Source: an uncultured Hymenobacter sp. (GTDB lineage Bacteria; Bacteroidota; Bacteroidia; Cytophagales; Hymenobacteraceae). From it: a stretch of DNA of 64,000 nt. The position numbers were made by a program, and so were the translations under genes. Under the pieces are notes generated by a model that was given only the letters and a program-made list of their open reading frames with translations, was not told where the DNA came from and ran no database searches. Shown here one piece after another: positions 9,472 to 16,355 of the stretch; the stretch's first letter is position 1; each line of letters opens with the position of its first letter. The stretch is taken from the NCBI GenBank assembly GCA_913776615.1, contig CAJYPK010000010.1, positions 1 to 64,000 on the forward strand, in the 5' to 3' direction.

Positions 9472-10159
9472 GCTGCCCCGCTACGCAGTGTTGGTAGCCG
9501 GCGGTAGTGGGCTGCGCATGGGGGCCGACCGGCCCAAGCAGTTTCTGCTGCTGCGCGGGGAGCCGGTGCTGCTGCATACACTCCGGCGCTTCGCCGATCC
9601 GACGCTGGGGGTGGCCCAACTAGTAGTAGTGCTGCCAGCCGACCAAATTACCTTTTGGCAGCAGCTCTGTGCCGAATATGACGTCGCTATTCCGCACACG
9701 CTGGTGGCGGGCGGGGCCAGCCGCTGGGCTTCGGTGAAGGCCGGGCTGGCGGCGCTGCCGGCCGAGCCGCCGCTGGGGGCCTTGGTGGCCGTGCACGACG
9801 GGGTGCGTCCGCTCGTACCACTGACCGTGATTGAGGCGACGTACCAGGCGGCGGCCAGCCACGGGGCGGCCGCGGCGGCCGTACCACCCAAAGACTCGGT
9901 GCGAATGCTGGGCGCGGCGGGCTCGTCGCCCCTCGACCGCCGCCGCCTGCGCCTCATGCAGACCCCCCAGACCTTCGACCTGGCCCTGCTGCGCCGCGCG
10001 TACCGCTTACCCGAGCTCCCCACCTTTACCGACGATGCTAGCGTGGTAGACGACCTACACCCCGTGCAATTGGTAGACGGCGACTACCGCAATCTCAAAA
10101 TCACTACGCCCGAAGACCTCCTACTAGCAACCGCCCTGACCGCAGATTTAACGGATTAA
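9410..10159 (+). CDS. ispD: 2-C-methyl-D-erythritol 4-phosphate cytidylyltransferase
   Basis: IspD makes CDP-methylerythritol in the MEP isoprenoid pathway. The nucleotide-binding signature AVLVAGGSGLRMGADRPKQF is present, with VHDGVRPL and TDDASVVD farther on, all family motifs. From the ATG at 9410 the protein has 249 residues, longer than the usual 225-235. The excess is about 22 residues before the core (around SPVHQLTTSPLPRY), encoded by the right arm of the octamer repeat. At the other end the last codons (ADLTD) and the TAA come from the CGCAGATTTAACGG-type repeat. The gene therefore appears invaded by repeats at both ends while its core is intact. No ATG lies between the repeat and the core, so either this extension is translated or a non-ATG start is used. 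Confidence 0.93.
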   Translation: MPPTFPPSPENSPVHQLTTSPLPRYAVLVAGGSGLRMGADRPKQFLLLRGEPVLLHTLRRFADPTLGVAQLVVVLPADQITFWQQLCAEYDVAIPHTLVAGGASRWASVKAGLAALPAEPPLGALVAVHDGVRPLVPLTVIEATYQAAASHGAAAAAVPPKDSVRMLGAAGSSPLDRRRLRLMQTPQTFDLALLRRAYRLPELPTFTDDASVVDDLHPVQLVDGDYRNLKITTPEDLLLATALTADLTD

Positions 10160-10211
10160 ACGGATTTCGCCGATACGCCCGCCAGCCTACGGCGGCGGGC
10201 TGACTATCTAG
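10138..10211 (+). repeat. CGCAGATTTAACGGATT-type repeat, forward copy
   Basis: A segment of about 74 bases starts ACCGCAGATTTAACGG and ends in a GC-rich hairpin (CCCGCC...GGCGGG) followed by TGACTATCTAGGC. An inverted copy lies at 10481-10552 and another, in that same inverted orientation, at 22791-22861. This copy encodes the C-terminal residues and stop of IspD. Confidence 0.85.
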
Positions 10212-10290
10212 GCGTATTTGGTTACTCGGTAGTTGCGAGATGATGGGTTAGGTAATGAGGTTGAGTTCTGCTGGGCAAAGTATCTGGCCG

Positions 10291-10379
10291 TCTGTCATGC
10301 TGAGCTTGCGAAGCATCTTATCAGGTTATCGCGGCTTGTCCAAACGTGAGGAGATGCTTCCCAAGCTTAGCACTACAGA
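10291..10379. repeat. GTCATGCTGAGC-type imperfect palindrome
   Basis: The left half reads GTCATGCTGAGCTTGCGAAG and the right half carries its diverged complement (GATGCTTCCCAAGCTTAGCA). Cleaner copies lie at 24203-24285 and 30084-30174. It sits between two opposed copies of the CGCAGATTTAACGG repeat in a gene-free stretch of about 400 bases. Confidence 0.75.
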
Positions 10380-10432
10380 TGAGTTAATTAATTTATCCCT
10401 TTATTTTTAATCTTCAGCAATAGAGACCTCAA

Positions 10433-10467
10433 AAAAGAAAGGCTACCCTGCGGGTAGCCTTTCTTTT
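10433..10467. terminator. Bidirectional terminator between ispD and the lipoprotein gene
   Basis: A perfect 16-bp stem (AAAAGAAAGGCTACCC at 10433-10448 against 10452-10467) with a 3-base loop, bounded by A and T runs. It lies between convergent genes. The rest of the 10160-10564 gap is the three repeats listed separately. Confidence 0.82.
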
Positions 10468-10480
10468 AATAGCGGCATCC

Positions 10481-10552
10481 AGCTAGTCAGCCCGCCGCCG
10501 CAGGCTAGCGGGCGTATCTGTGAAATCCGTTTAATCCGTTAAATCTGCGGTC
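10481..10552 (-). repeat. CGCAGATTTAACGGATT-type repeat, inverted copy
   Basis: This is a reverse-complement copy of the element at 10138-10211, ending AAATCTGCGGTC. The two copies face each other across about 270 bases, making a composite inverted repeat around a palindrome and a terminator. Confidence 0.83.
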
Positions 10553-10564
10553 TTAAATCTGCGA

Positions 10565-11419
10565 TCAGCGGAGGTAGATCGTGCGCGTGCGGCCGTTCAC
10601 CGTGACGGAAGCGATGTTGTCGCAGGCAGCGGTACCGCTGGGGTCGTAGTTGAGGAGTAGAGTGCTGGCCTTGGAACTGGTAATCTCAATAGTGCCAGCC
10701 ACGAAATGCCGGGCGCAGCCGGGCGTGAATTTCTTGATGAGCGGGTCCTTGATGGTGGCCGTGTAGGTAACCTGGCGGCGGTTGGTACCCGTGAGCGAGC
10801 CGGTGATACTGTAGGCATCGTCGAGGATGGTGCGGGTGCCGAAGCCCGCGGTGCGGGTATAGCGGCGCTGCGACGACCAAGCAGTAGTTCCCCCGTTGTT
10901 AGCGAAAACAATGCTGGCGTTCTGCACATTCAGGTCGAACGAGCCGGCCCCAAGGTTGGTAATCGTGCGGGTGCCGAGGTGCTGGTTGTCGTTGACGAAG
11001 TAGTTGTTGTAGTTGATGGTCACCACTGCGCCCGCCTGCCGGTAGGGGCCGCTGAACACGGCGATGATCTTGCCCCGGCGGTAGCGGCCGTCGGCGCAGA
11101 GGCAGTTGGTGGTACCAAAGTCGAGCGTCAGCGTGCGGGTTTTGGCATCGTAGGTGCGGGTAAAGCAACCGGCGGTGAGGCTGCGCAGCTCGGCCGCGTC
11201 GGCCACGGTGGCGCTATTGGTATCGGTGGCATCCTGGGGGGACGCCGCCTCTACCAGGTCGGAGGTAGCGGCGTTTTCTTCATCACCCTGGCCCTGATCC
11301 TCGGCCGAGGTTACGTCGTCGGCCGCCACCGAGTCGGTGCGCTTGCAGGCCGCCGTGAGGAGTAGGCTACTGGCCAGCGCGGCGTAGGCCAGGGTGCGGA
11401 AGGAGGTAGGGTAACGCAT
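10565..11419 (-). CDS. Putative lipoprotein of unknown function
   Basis: The precursor has about 284 residues with an N-terminal signal sequence and lipobox (LLLTAAC, Cys near residue 25), so a lipid-anchored envelope protein is expected. An acidic, Ala/Thr/Ser-rich low-complexity linker follows (about 27-70), then a domain of probable beta structure with regularly spaced Thr, Asn and Gly. Cysteines occur in pairs (FTRTYDAK after TAGC; NCLCADG; FTPGC; GTAAC). I do not recognise the family beyond noting its common type in Hymenobacter-like genomes. I preferred the ATG at 11419 over 11431 because MRYPTSFRTL is a standard signal start. The gene is monocistronic and convergent with ispD. Confidence 0.7.
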   Translation of the reverse strand: MRYPTSFRTLAYAALASSLLLTAACKRTDSVAADDVTSAEDQGQGDEENAATSDLVEAASPQDATDTNSATVADAAELRSLTAGCFTRTYDAKTRTLTLDFGTTNCLCADGRYRRGKIIAVFSGPYRQAGAVVTINYNNYFVNDNQHLGTRTITNLGAGSFDLNVQNASIVFANNGGTTAWSSQRRYTRTAGFGTRTILDDAYSITGSLTGTNRRQVTYTATIKDPLIKKFTPGCARHFVAGTIEITSSKASTLLLNYDPSGTAACDNIASVTVNGRTRTIYLR

Positions 11420-11646
11420 AGGGCAAGGCATTAAAAGGTGAAGAAAGGGTGTTGTGGTAGCTAAGAGGCCCAGCCGGCCCCCGGGTTTAATGCCCCGGCA
11501 AAAAATTTCTGTAGATTGGCTGAACAGCTGCTACAAAAGCTGAATTGGTAGTCAGGCCGTTGTAAAGGGCCTCACGAAAAGGCCAAACTTTTAGATAAGA
11601 CACTCGTAATCAAGGCTCTCACTCTTTACCCCTTTTCCACAAGACT

Positions 11647-12303
11647 ATGCTTCGCTCCACTCTGCCCGCCCTGGCTGCCTGCCTGCTAGCCCTCAGCTCG
11701 TGCAGTTCCAGCACCGACACGGCCAGCTCGACTACCACCGGCACCTCCACCGCAACCGGCGACTCGTCGGCCACCGCTACTACGTCTACGCCCGCCACTA
11801 CCGATAGCAGCGCAATGGCCGCTGCCCCCATGAGCACCGGTAAAGCCGACCCCAATGGCCCCACCGCTCCTCACGCCGACGACGCCGAATTCATGAAATC
11901 GGCCGCGCACTCCGACCAGAATGAGATTCAGCTCAGCAAGATGGCCCTGGCCAAAGGCGTAACGGGCATGACCCAGACCTTTGCCAACCAGATGATAGCC
12001 GACCACACCAAGAGCACGGCCAACCTGAAGCCCATCGCCGCCAAGGCCGGGGTAACGCTACCCACCGACATGGACGCCGAGCATAAGGCTATGGCCCCCG
12101 AATTTCAGAAGCTGACGGGTAAGGCTTTTGAAGACAAATACCTCAAGCAGATGGTGGCCGACCACCAGAAAACGGCTAATACGATGGCCGCCCACCAGCA
12201 AATGACCAAAAACACGGCCCTGCAAGGCTTTATCACCACCACGCTGCCCGTGGTGGAAGGTCACCTCAGCATGGCGAACAAAGACGCGGGCATGAAGATG
12301 TAG
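11647..12303 (+). CDS. DUF4142 lipoprotein
   Basis: The precursor has 218 residues with a signal peptide and lipobox (LALSSC, Cys about residue 19). A Ser/Thr/Ala-rich linker spans about 20-75. The rest is a helical DUF4142 domain with MKSAAHSDQNEIQLSKMALAKG, IADHTKSTANLK and MVADHQKTANTM; the repeated D-H-x-K pairs and even Lys and His spacing are typical of this ferritin-like helical fold. Members are predicted periplasmic or outer-membrane proteins induced under stress, with no settled biochemical role. The gene stands alone and is followed by a strong bidirectional terminator shared with ytxJ. Confidence 0.82.
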   Translation: MLRSTLPALAACLLALSSCSSSTDTASSTTTGTSTATGDSSATATTSTPATTDSSAMAAAPMSTGKADPNGPTAPHADDAEFMKSAAHSDQNEIQLSKMALAKGVTGMTQTFANQMIADHTKSTANLKPIAAKAGVTLPTDMDAEHKAMAPEFQKLTGKAFEDKYLKQMVADHQKTANTMAAHQQMTKNTALQGFITTTLPVVEGHLSMANKDAGMKM

Positions 12304-12338
12304 TCCCGCTGGCCCAGCCACCCGTTTTCTAAAATCCA

Positions 12339-12388
12339 GCGCACTAAAAAGCCCTCGCATCGACCGATGCGAGGGCTTTTTAGTGCGC
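12339..12388. terminator. Bidirectional terminator with a very long stem
   Basis: Arms 12339-12362 and 12365-12388 are exact reverse complements (24 bp), containing AAAAAGCCCTCGCATCG with flanking T/A runs on both sides. It separates the convergent DUF4142 and ytxJ genes. Confidence 0.88.
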
Positions 12389-12399
12389 AAAACCGGATG

Positions 12400-12753
12400 C
12401 TACTTAGCTGCTACGGCCTCACCGGCTTCGCTGAGCCGGATGCCCATGTGCGAAGCGTGGTAGCGCACCTGGCCATCCTGGATGAGCAGCAATTGCGGCG
12501 ACTGGTGCTCGACGCCAAACTCGCTGGCAATCTGCCCCGAGAGGGGACGGTAGCGCAGCAGGTCGAGGTAGTAGATGGCAGCATCGGCGGGCAGCGAGGC
12601 CTCGGGCCACTGGCGCTCGACCTTGGCCTTGGCCGCCGCACTGATGGAGCAGGTAGTGCTGTGCTTAAAAATGAGCACCGGATGCTCGTGCGACTCCTGC
12701 ACGATGGTGCGCAGCTGCTCGGGCTCGGTAAGCGGAATCCAGGGGGTAGCCAT
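12400..12753 (-). CDS. ytxJ: Bacillithiol-system redox-active protein YtxJ
   Basis: The protein has 117 residues with a thioredoxin-like fold. The family motif is near residue 29: LIFKHSTTCSISAAAKAK, with a single active-site Cys of the T-C-x-I-S type. Later sequence (YYLDLLRYRPLSGQIASEFGV, SPQLLLI) fits the family. YtxJ is thought to act as a monothiol bacilliredoxin-like protein that removes bacillithiol from protein thiols. Its presence agrees with bshC at 24380-26002, so this organism very probably makes bacillithiol. The gene is monocistronic and ends at the long-stem terminator. Confidence 0.88.
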   Translation of the reverse strand: MATPWIPLTEPEQLRTIVQESHEHPVLIFKHSTTCSISAAAKAKVERQWPEASLPADAAIYYLDLLRYRPLSGQIASEFGVEHQSPQLLLIQDGQVRYHASHMGIRLSEAGEAVAAK

Positions 12754-12837
12754 AGTTGAGGGTATTAGGTGAAGCTCAGTAAGATGACTCAGCCAGCGGC
12801 CAGCCGGCGCGGCGAGTTAGGTTGGTTAACCAACTAC

Positions 12838-13161
12838 TCAGGGGTTGGGTTCGGTTTTGGGCCGGCGGCGCAGGCCCGGAAACTTGGGCTCCGTGACGTG
12901 CGGGCGGCCATCGCGACCGAAACGCGGCTCGTCGGCCACGTGCGTGGGGCGCTCGCTCCGGCCCCGGCGCACGGCCTGGTGCGCGGTCGCCAGATGGCTA
13001 TCCTGGTAGGGCGACTCGGTACGCCGGGCCTCGCGCTGGGCCTGGCGGGCAGCGGCCCGCTGCTGGCCGGGCGAGGTGGGTACGATTTGGGCGGGGGTCA
13101 GTAGCCCCAGGCCGAGTAAGAAGGAGCAAAGCATGAGCGGGTGGGAAAAAGAGCGCGACAA
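12838..13161 (-). CDS. Small secreted basic protein, unknown
   Basis: The precursor has 107 residues with a clear signal peptide (LMLCSFLLGLGLLTPAQ). The mature part is very rich in Arg, Pro and His (RQAQREARRTESPYQDSH, PGLRRRPKTEPNP) and has no recognisable fold. It lies 5 bases after the stop of the following lipoprotein gene on the same strand, so the two are probably co-transcribed. Compositional bias means the start and reality of the gene are moderately secure, not certain. Confidence 0.55.
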   Translation of the reverse strand: MSRSFSHPLMLCSFLLGLGLLTPAQIVPTSPGQQRAAARQAQREARRTESPYQDSHLATAHQAVRRGRSERPTHVADEPRFGRDGRPHVTEPKFPGLRRRPKTEPNP

Positions 13162-13166
13162 GGAGG

Positions 13167-14030
13167 CTACGGCGCCGGCTGCGTAGGGTCGGGCTTGGGA
13201 ATGGGCACTTTACTGGCCTTTTTCTTGGCCTTAGTGGGCGCGGGCTCGGGGGCCGGCTGCGTGGGATCGGGCTTGGGTTCCGGCGCTTTTTTGCCGGCCT
13301 TTTTCTTGGGCTGGGCGGGTTCGGGCGCAGGTTCGGGCCGGGCGGGCTTAGACCTAGGCTTAGGCGTGGCCTTGGGTTTGGGCGTGAGCTTAGGCCTGGG
13401 CATGGGCTTAGACTTGGGCGCTCTCTTCTTGACCGTGGCAGCTTCTTCGGTGGGGGAATTGGGCGTGGTAGCGGGCGCACCGGGGTCGGGACCAGTGTCG
13501 AGGGCGGGGTCGAGCGGAGCTTTTTCGCGGGGCGCGGCCTCTTTGCGGTGGTCGGTGTGGCCTTTCTTGCGAATCTTGCGATTATCGCGGCTGGCCTCGC
13601 GCGGAGTGAGCGGGCGGGTGTCGTAGTGATGCAGCTTGTGGCCGTTGTTGGCCATGCGGTCGAGCATGCTTTTCCTGACCAGCCCCTGCTTGTCGTACTT
13701 GATGCGGGTGCCCTCGGGCAGGTCGCCGTACGTCAGGGTTTTCTTCTTGTCGTCGGTGCTACCAGAGGTCGCGCCGGGCGCGGCCGGGTCGGTGCCGCCC
13801 CCGCCAGTGTCGGTAGCGTTGGTGCTGGGCTCGGGGGCCTTCAGCGACAACCCCTTATGACGCGCCTTCTCGGCCGCCTTGTATTTGGCCTTGGCGGCGG
13901 CGTCCATTTTAGGCGTGGGCAGGCGGTGCGGGTGAAAAATGGTATCGTAGACCGCGCAGCTGCTCAGCAGCCCCAACAGGAGCAGCGGCAGCAGGGTGGC
14001 GCGCAGGGGCAGCTTCTTTAACACCTTCAC
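13167..14030 (-). CDS. Lipoprotein with Lys/Pro-rich repeat tail
   Basis: The precursor has 287 residues with a signal peptide and lipobox (LGLLSSC, Cys about residue 25). The early mature region has VYDTIFHPHRLPTPKMDAAA and a central GTRIKYDKQGLVRKSMLDRM block that may fold. From about residue 150 the protein is low complexity, with alternating Lys and Pro, including two near-tandem copies of a block around KPDPTQPAPEPAP that are also visible at DNA level (about 13170-13330). Such tails often span the periplasm or bind cell-wall material, but the role here is unknown. It is probably in one operon with the small secreted protein downstream. Confidence 0.68.
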   Translation of the reverse strand: MKVLKKLPLRATLLPLLLLGLLSSCAVYDTIFHPHRLPTPKMDAAAKAKYKAAEKARHKGLSLKAPEPSTNATDTGGGGTDPAAPGATSGSTDDKKKTLTYGDLPEGTRIKYDKQGLVRKSMLDRMANNGHKLHHYDTRPLTPREASRDNRKIRKKGHTDHRKEAAPREKAPLDPALDTGPDPGAPATTPNSPTEEAATVKKRAPKSKPMPRPKLTPKPKATPKPRSKPARPEPAPEPAQPKKKAGKKAPEPKPDPTQPAPEPAPTKAKKKASKVPIPKPDPTQPAP

Positions 14031-14067
14031 GGCAAGGGTATTATTTTCAATCTGAAAGATAAGCGTA

Positions 14068-14087
14068 GGACAAGCTTTAGCTTGTCC
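14068..14087. repeat. Short GGACAAGCT hairpin
   Basis: GGACAAGCT (14068-14076) and AGCTTGTCC (14079-14087) form a 9-bp stem between the lipoprotein start and the E1 stop. It lacks a U tract and looks like a small dispersed hairpin repeat rather than a terminator. Confidence 0.45.
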
Positions 14088-14133
14088 GCGGCAGCCCGGC
14101 TACGCACCAGCTAGCGCTCCTGCCGCCACGGGC

Positions 14134-16173
14134 TTAGTAGTCACGCAGGGCTCGCAGTTGTTCGCGCAGGCGCTGCTGGGGCAGGAAGTCGGCCTCCAGC
14201 TGCGGGGCGAAGGGCACGGCCGTGTCGAGGGCCGCCACCCGGCGCACGGGCGCATCGAGCTGGCTGAAGCAATTCTCGGCAATCCAGGCCGCAATTTCGG
14301 CCCCGATGCCGCCGGTCAGGGTGTCTTCGTGCAGGATGAGGACGCGGCCGGTTTTGCGCACCGAGCGGCCCACGGCTTCGCTGTCCCAGGGCAATAGCGT
14401 GCGCAGGTCGAGGATGTCGGCCTGCACGCCCAGCTCCTGGCAGGCAGCCAGCGCCCAGTGTACGCCCAGCCCGTAGGTGATGATGCTGAGCTCATTACCT
14501 TCCTGGGCCAGCGCCGCCTGGCCGATGGGCGTAGTGTAGTACGCCTCGGGCACCGGTCCGCTGAGCGAGCGGTAGAGCAGCTTGTGTTCGAAGTACAGCA
14601 CCGGGTTGGGGTCTTCAAAGGCGGCGCAGAGCAGGCCCTTGGCGTCGTGCGGATTGCTGGGGTACACCACTTTCAGGCCCGGCACGTGAGTAAACCACGC
14701 CTCGGTGCTTTGCGAGTGGAAGGGGCCGGCGGCCGTGCCCGCGCCGGTGGGCATGCGCACTACCACGTCGGCATTCTGCCCCCAGCGGTAGTAGCTCTTA
14801 GCTAGGTTGTTGACAATCTGATTGAAGCCGCAGCTCACGAAGTCGGCAAACTGCATCTCGACCATCGCCTTCTTGCCCCGGATGCTCAGCCCCAGCCCCG
14901 CGCCCACGATGGCCGACTCGCAGAGCGGCGTATTGCGCACCCGCGCCTTGCCAAACTCGGCCACGAAGCCCTCGGTAATCTTGAATACCCCGCCGTACTC
15001 GGCAATATCCTGCCCCATGAGCACCAGCCCGGGAAAGCGCGTCATGCTCTGGCGCAGGCCGTCCGAAATGGCGTCGATGAAGCGCAGCTCTCTAGTTATG
15101 AGTTCTGAGTTAGAAGTTATGAGTTGGGCTGAATCCGCATTAGTATTAGTAGACGAACTCATAACTTCTAACTCAGCACTCATAACTCCCCCCTGGGGGG
15201 CGTACATATCGGCCAGCTCGCGGCCGGCGTCGGCGACCGGGGCGGGGGCGGCTTCGGTTTCCTGCCAGCCTTTGTCGATTTCCTGTTTGATGCTTTCGCG
15301 CAGCTGCACGCGGGCGGTTTCGCTGAGGATGCCTTCGGCAATCAGCCAGCGCTCGTAGTTTTCGACGGGGTCTTTGGTGGCCCACTCCTGCATCAGCTCG
15401 GTGGGCACGTACTTGGTGCCGCTGGCTTCCTCGTGGCCGCGCATGCGGAAGGTGAGCGCCTCTACCAGCACCGGGCGGGGATGTTGGCGCAGGTCTTCGG
15501 CCAGGGTGCGGATTTTATCATACACTTCCAGCACGTTGTTGCCGTCGATTTGCACGGCTTCCATGCCGTAGGCGGGGCCTTTATCGACAAACGACTTGCA
15601 GCGGAACTGCTCGTTGGACGGCGTACTGAGACCGTAGCCGTTGTTTTCGACCAGAAAAATGACGGGTAGCTGCCACACCGCCGCCACGTTGAGCGCCTCG
15701 TGGAAGTCGCCCTCGCTGGCCCCGCCGTCGCCGGAGTAGGTGAGCGTGACGCGAGGCTTCTTATCGAGCAAATCGGCCAGCGCGATGCCGTCGGCCACGG
15801 CCAGCTGCGGGCCGAGGTGCGAAATCATGCCCACGATGTGGTGCTCGTTGGTACCAAAGTGAAACGAGCGGTCGCGGCCCTTGGTGTAGCCGGTAGCCTT
15901 GCCCTGCCACTGGGCAAAGAGCCGCCCCAGCGGCACCCCGCGCCCCGTAAACACGCCCAGGTTGCGGTGCAGCGGCAAGATGTACTCGTCCGGGTTAAGC
16001 GCCAGCGTACTACCCACCGAGATGGCTTCCTGCCCAATGCCCGAAAACCACTTACTTACCTTGCCCTGGCGCAACAGAATGAGCATTTTTTCCTCAATCA
16101 GGCGCGGCTTCAACAGCTCGCGGTAGAGGCGCAGCAGCAAGTCGTTGGGGTAGTGTTTGCGGTCGAAAGTCAT
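14134..16173 (-). CDS. Fused alpha/beta E1 component of a 2-oxoacid dehydrogenase (thiamine diphosphate dependent)
   Basis: The protein has 679 residues. The first half is E1-alpha, with the thiamine diphosphate motif YSGDGGASEGDFHEALN and closing Asn pair VENNGYG. The second half is E1-beta, from about residue 350, with VLMGQDIAEYGGVFKITEGF and a C-terminal transketolase-like domain. Such fusions catalyse oxidative decarboxylation of pyruvate or branched-chain 2-oxoacids with E2 and E3 partners, which are not nearby. The start at 16173 (MTFDRKHY) fits the family; an upstream in-frame extension is not conserved. The alpha/beta linker (about residues 330-365) is encoded by a 94-base inverted heptamer element and reads as low-complexity Ser/Asn/Glu sequence. 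Substrate is uncertain; branched-chain or pyruvate are both possible. Confidence 0.92.
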   Translation of the reverse strand: MTFDRKHYPNDLLLRLYRELLKPRLIEEKMLILLRQGKVSKWFSGIGQEAISVGSTLALNPDEYILPLHRNLGVFTGRGVPLGRLFAQWQGKATGYTKGRDRSFHFGTNEHHIVGMISHLGPQLAVADGIALADLLDKKPRVTLTYSGDGGASEGDFHEALNVAAVWQLPVIFLVENNGYGLSTPSNEQFRCKSFVDKGPAYGMEAVQIDGNNVLEVYDKIRTLAEDLRQHPRPVLVEALTFRMRGHEEASGTKYVPTELMQEWATKDPVENYERWLIAEGILSETARVQLRESIKQEIDKGWQETEAAPAPVADAGRELADMYAPQGGVMSAELEVMSSSTNTNADSAQLITSNSELITRELRFIDAISDGLRQSMTRFPGLVLMGQDIAEYGGVFKITEGFVAEFGKARVRNTPLCESAIVGAGLGLSIRGKKAMVEMQFADFVSCGFNQIVNNLAKSYYRWGQNADVVVRMPTGAGTAAGPFHSQSTEAWFTHVPGLKVVYPSNPHDAKGLLCAAFEDPNPVLYFEHKLLYRSLSGPVPEAYYTTPIGQAALAQEGNELSIITYGLGVHWALAACQELGVQADILDLRTLLPWDSEAVGRSVRKTGRVLILHEDTLTGGIGAEIAAWIAENCFSQLDAPVRRVAALDTAVPFAPQLEADFLPQQRLREQLRALRDY
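15094..15187. repeat. Facing AGTTATG heptamer arrays inside the E1 gene
   Basis: Arm 15094-15126 (heptamer steps AGTTATG, AGTTCTG, AGTTAGA, AGTTATG) pairs with arm 15155-15187 with one mismatch in 33. The spacer is 28 bases. The element is open in the E1 reading frame and falls exactly in the interdomain linker. Confidence 0.88.
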
Positions 16174-16201
16174 GGTGGGGGCGGAGCAGGTTAGGGGAAG
16201 G

Positions 16202-16209
16202 CAAAGGTA
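16202..16209 (-). promoter_or_regulatory. -7 promoter box for the E1 gene
   Basis: The complement reads TACCTTTG, a full match to TAnnTTTG, about 29 bases ahead of the E1 ATG at 16173. This also supports 16173 as the start, since the longer frame would begin upstream of the box. Confidence 0.68.
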
Positions 16210-16355
16210 GCGGCGGGCGGCGGGGTACCTAGCCCCGCGCGGCAGCGCGGCGCACCGTCCTTTTTTATTTTGAACACCCCTGGTAAAAACGGCTGGCAGT
16301 GGCATCGGCTTGGGCACGCCGCCAGTTGGCGCGGCAGTCTCTTGATCCGCGTGCT

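Noticed and set aside
10160..10564. A small RNA gene or riboswitch in the gap behind ispD
   Set aside because: All structure there is explained by dispersed repeats and a terminator, and the downstream gene is convergent.
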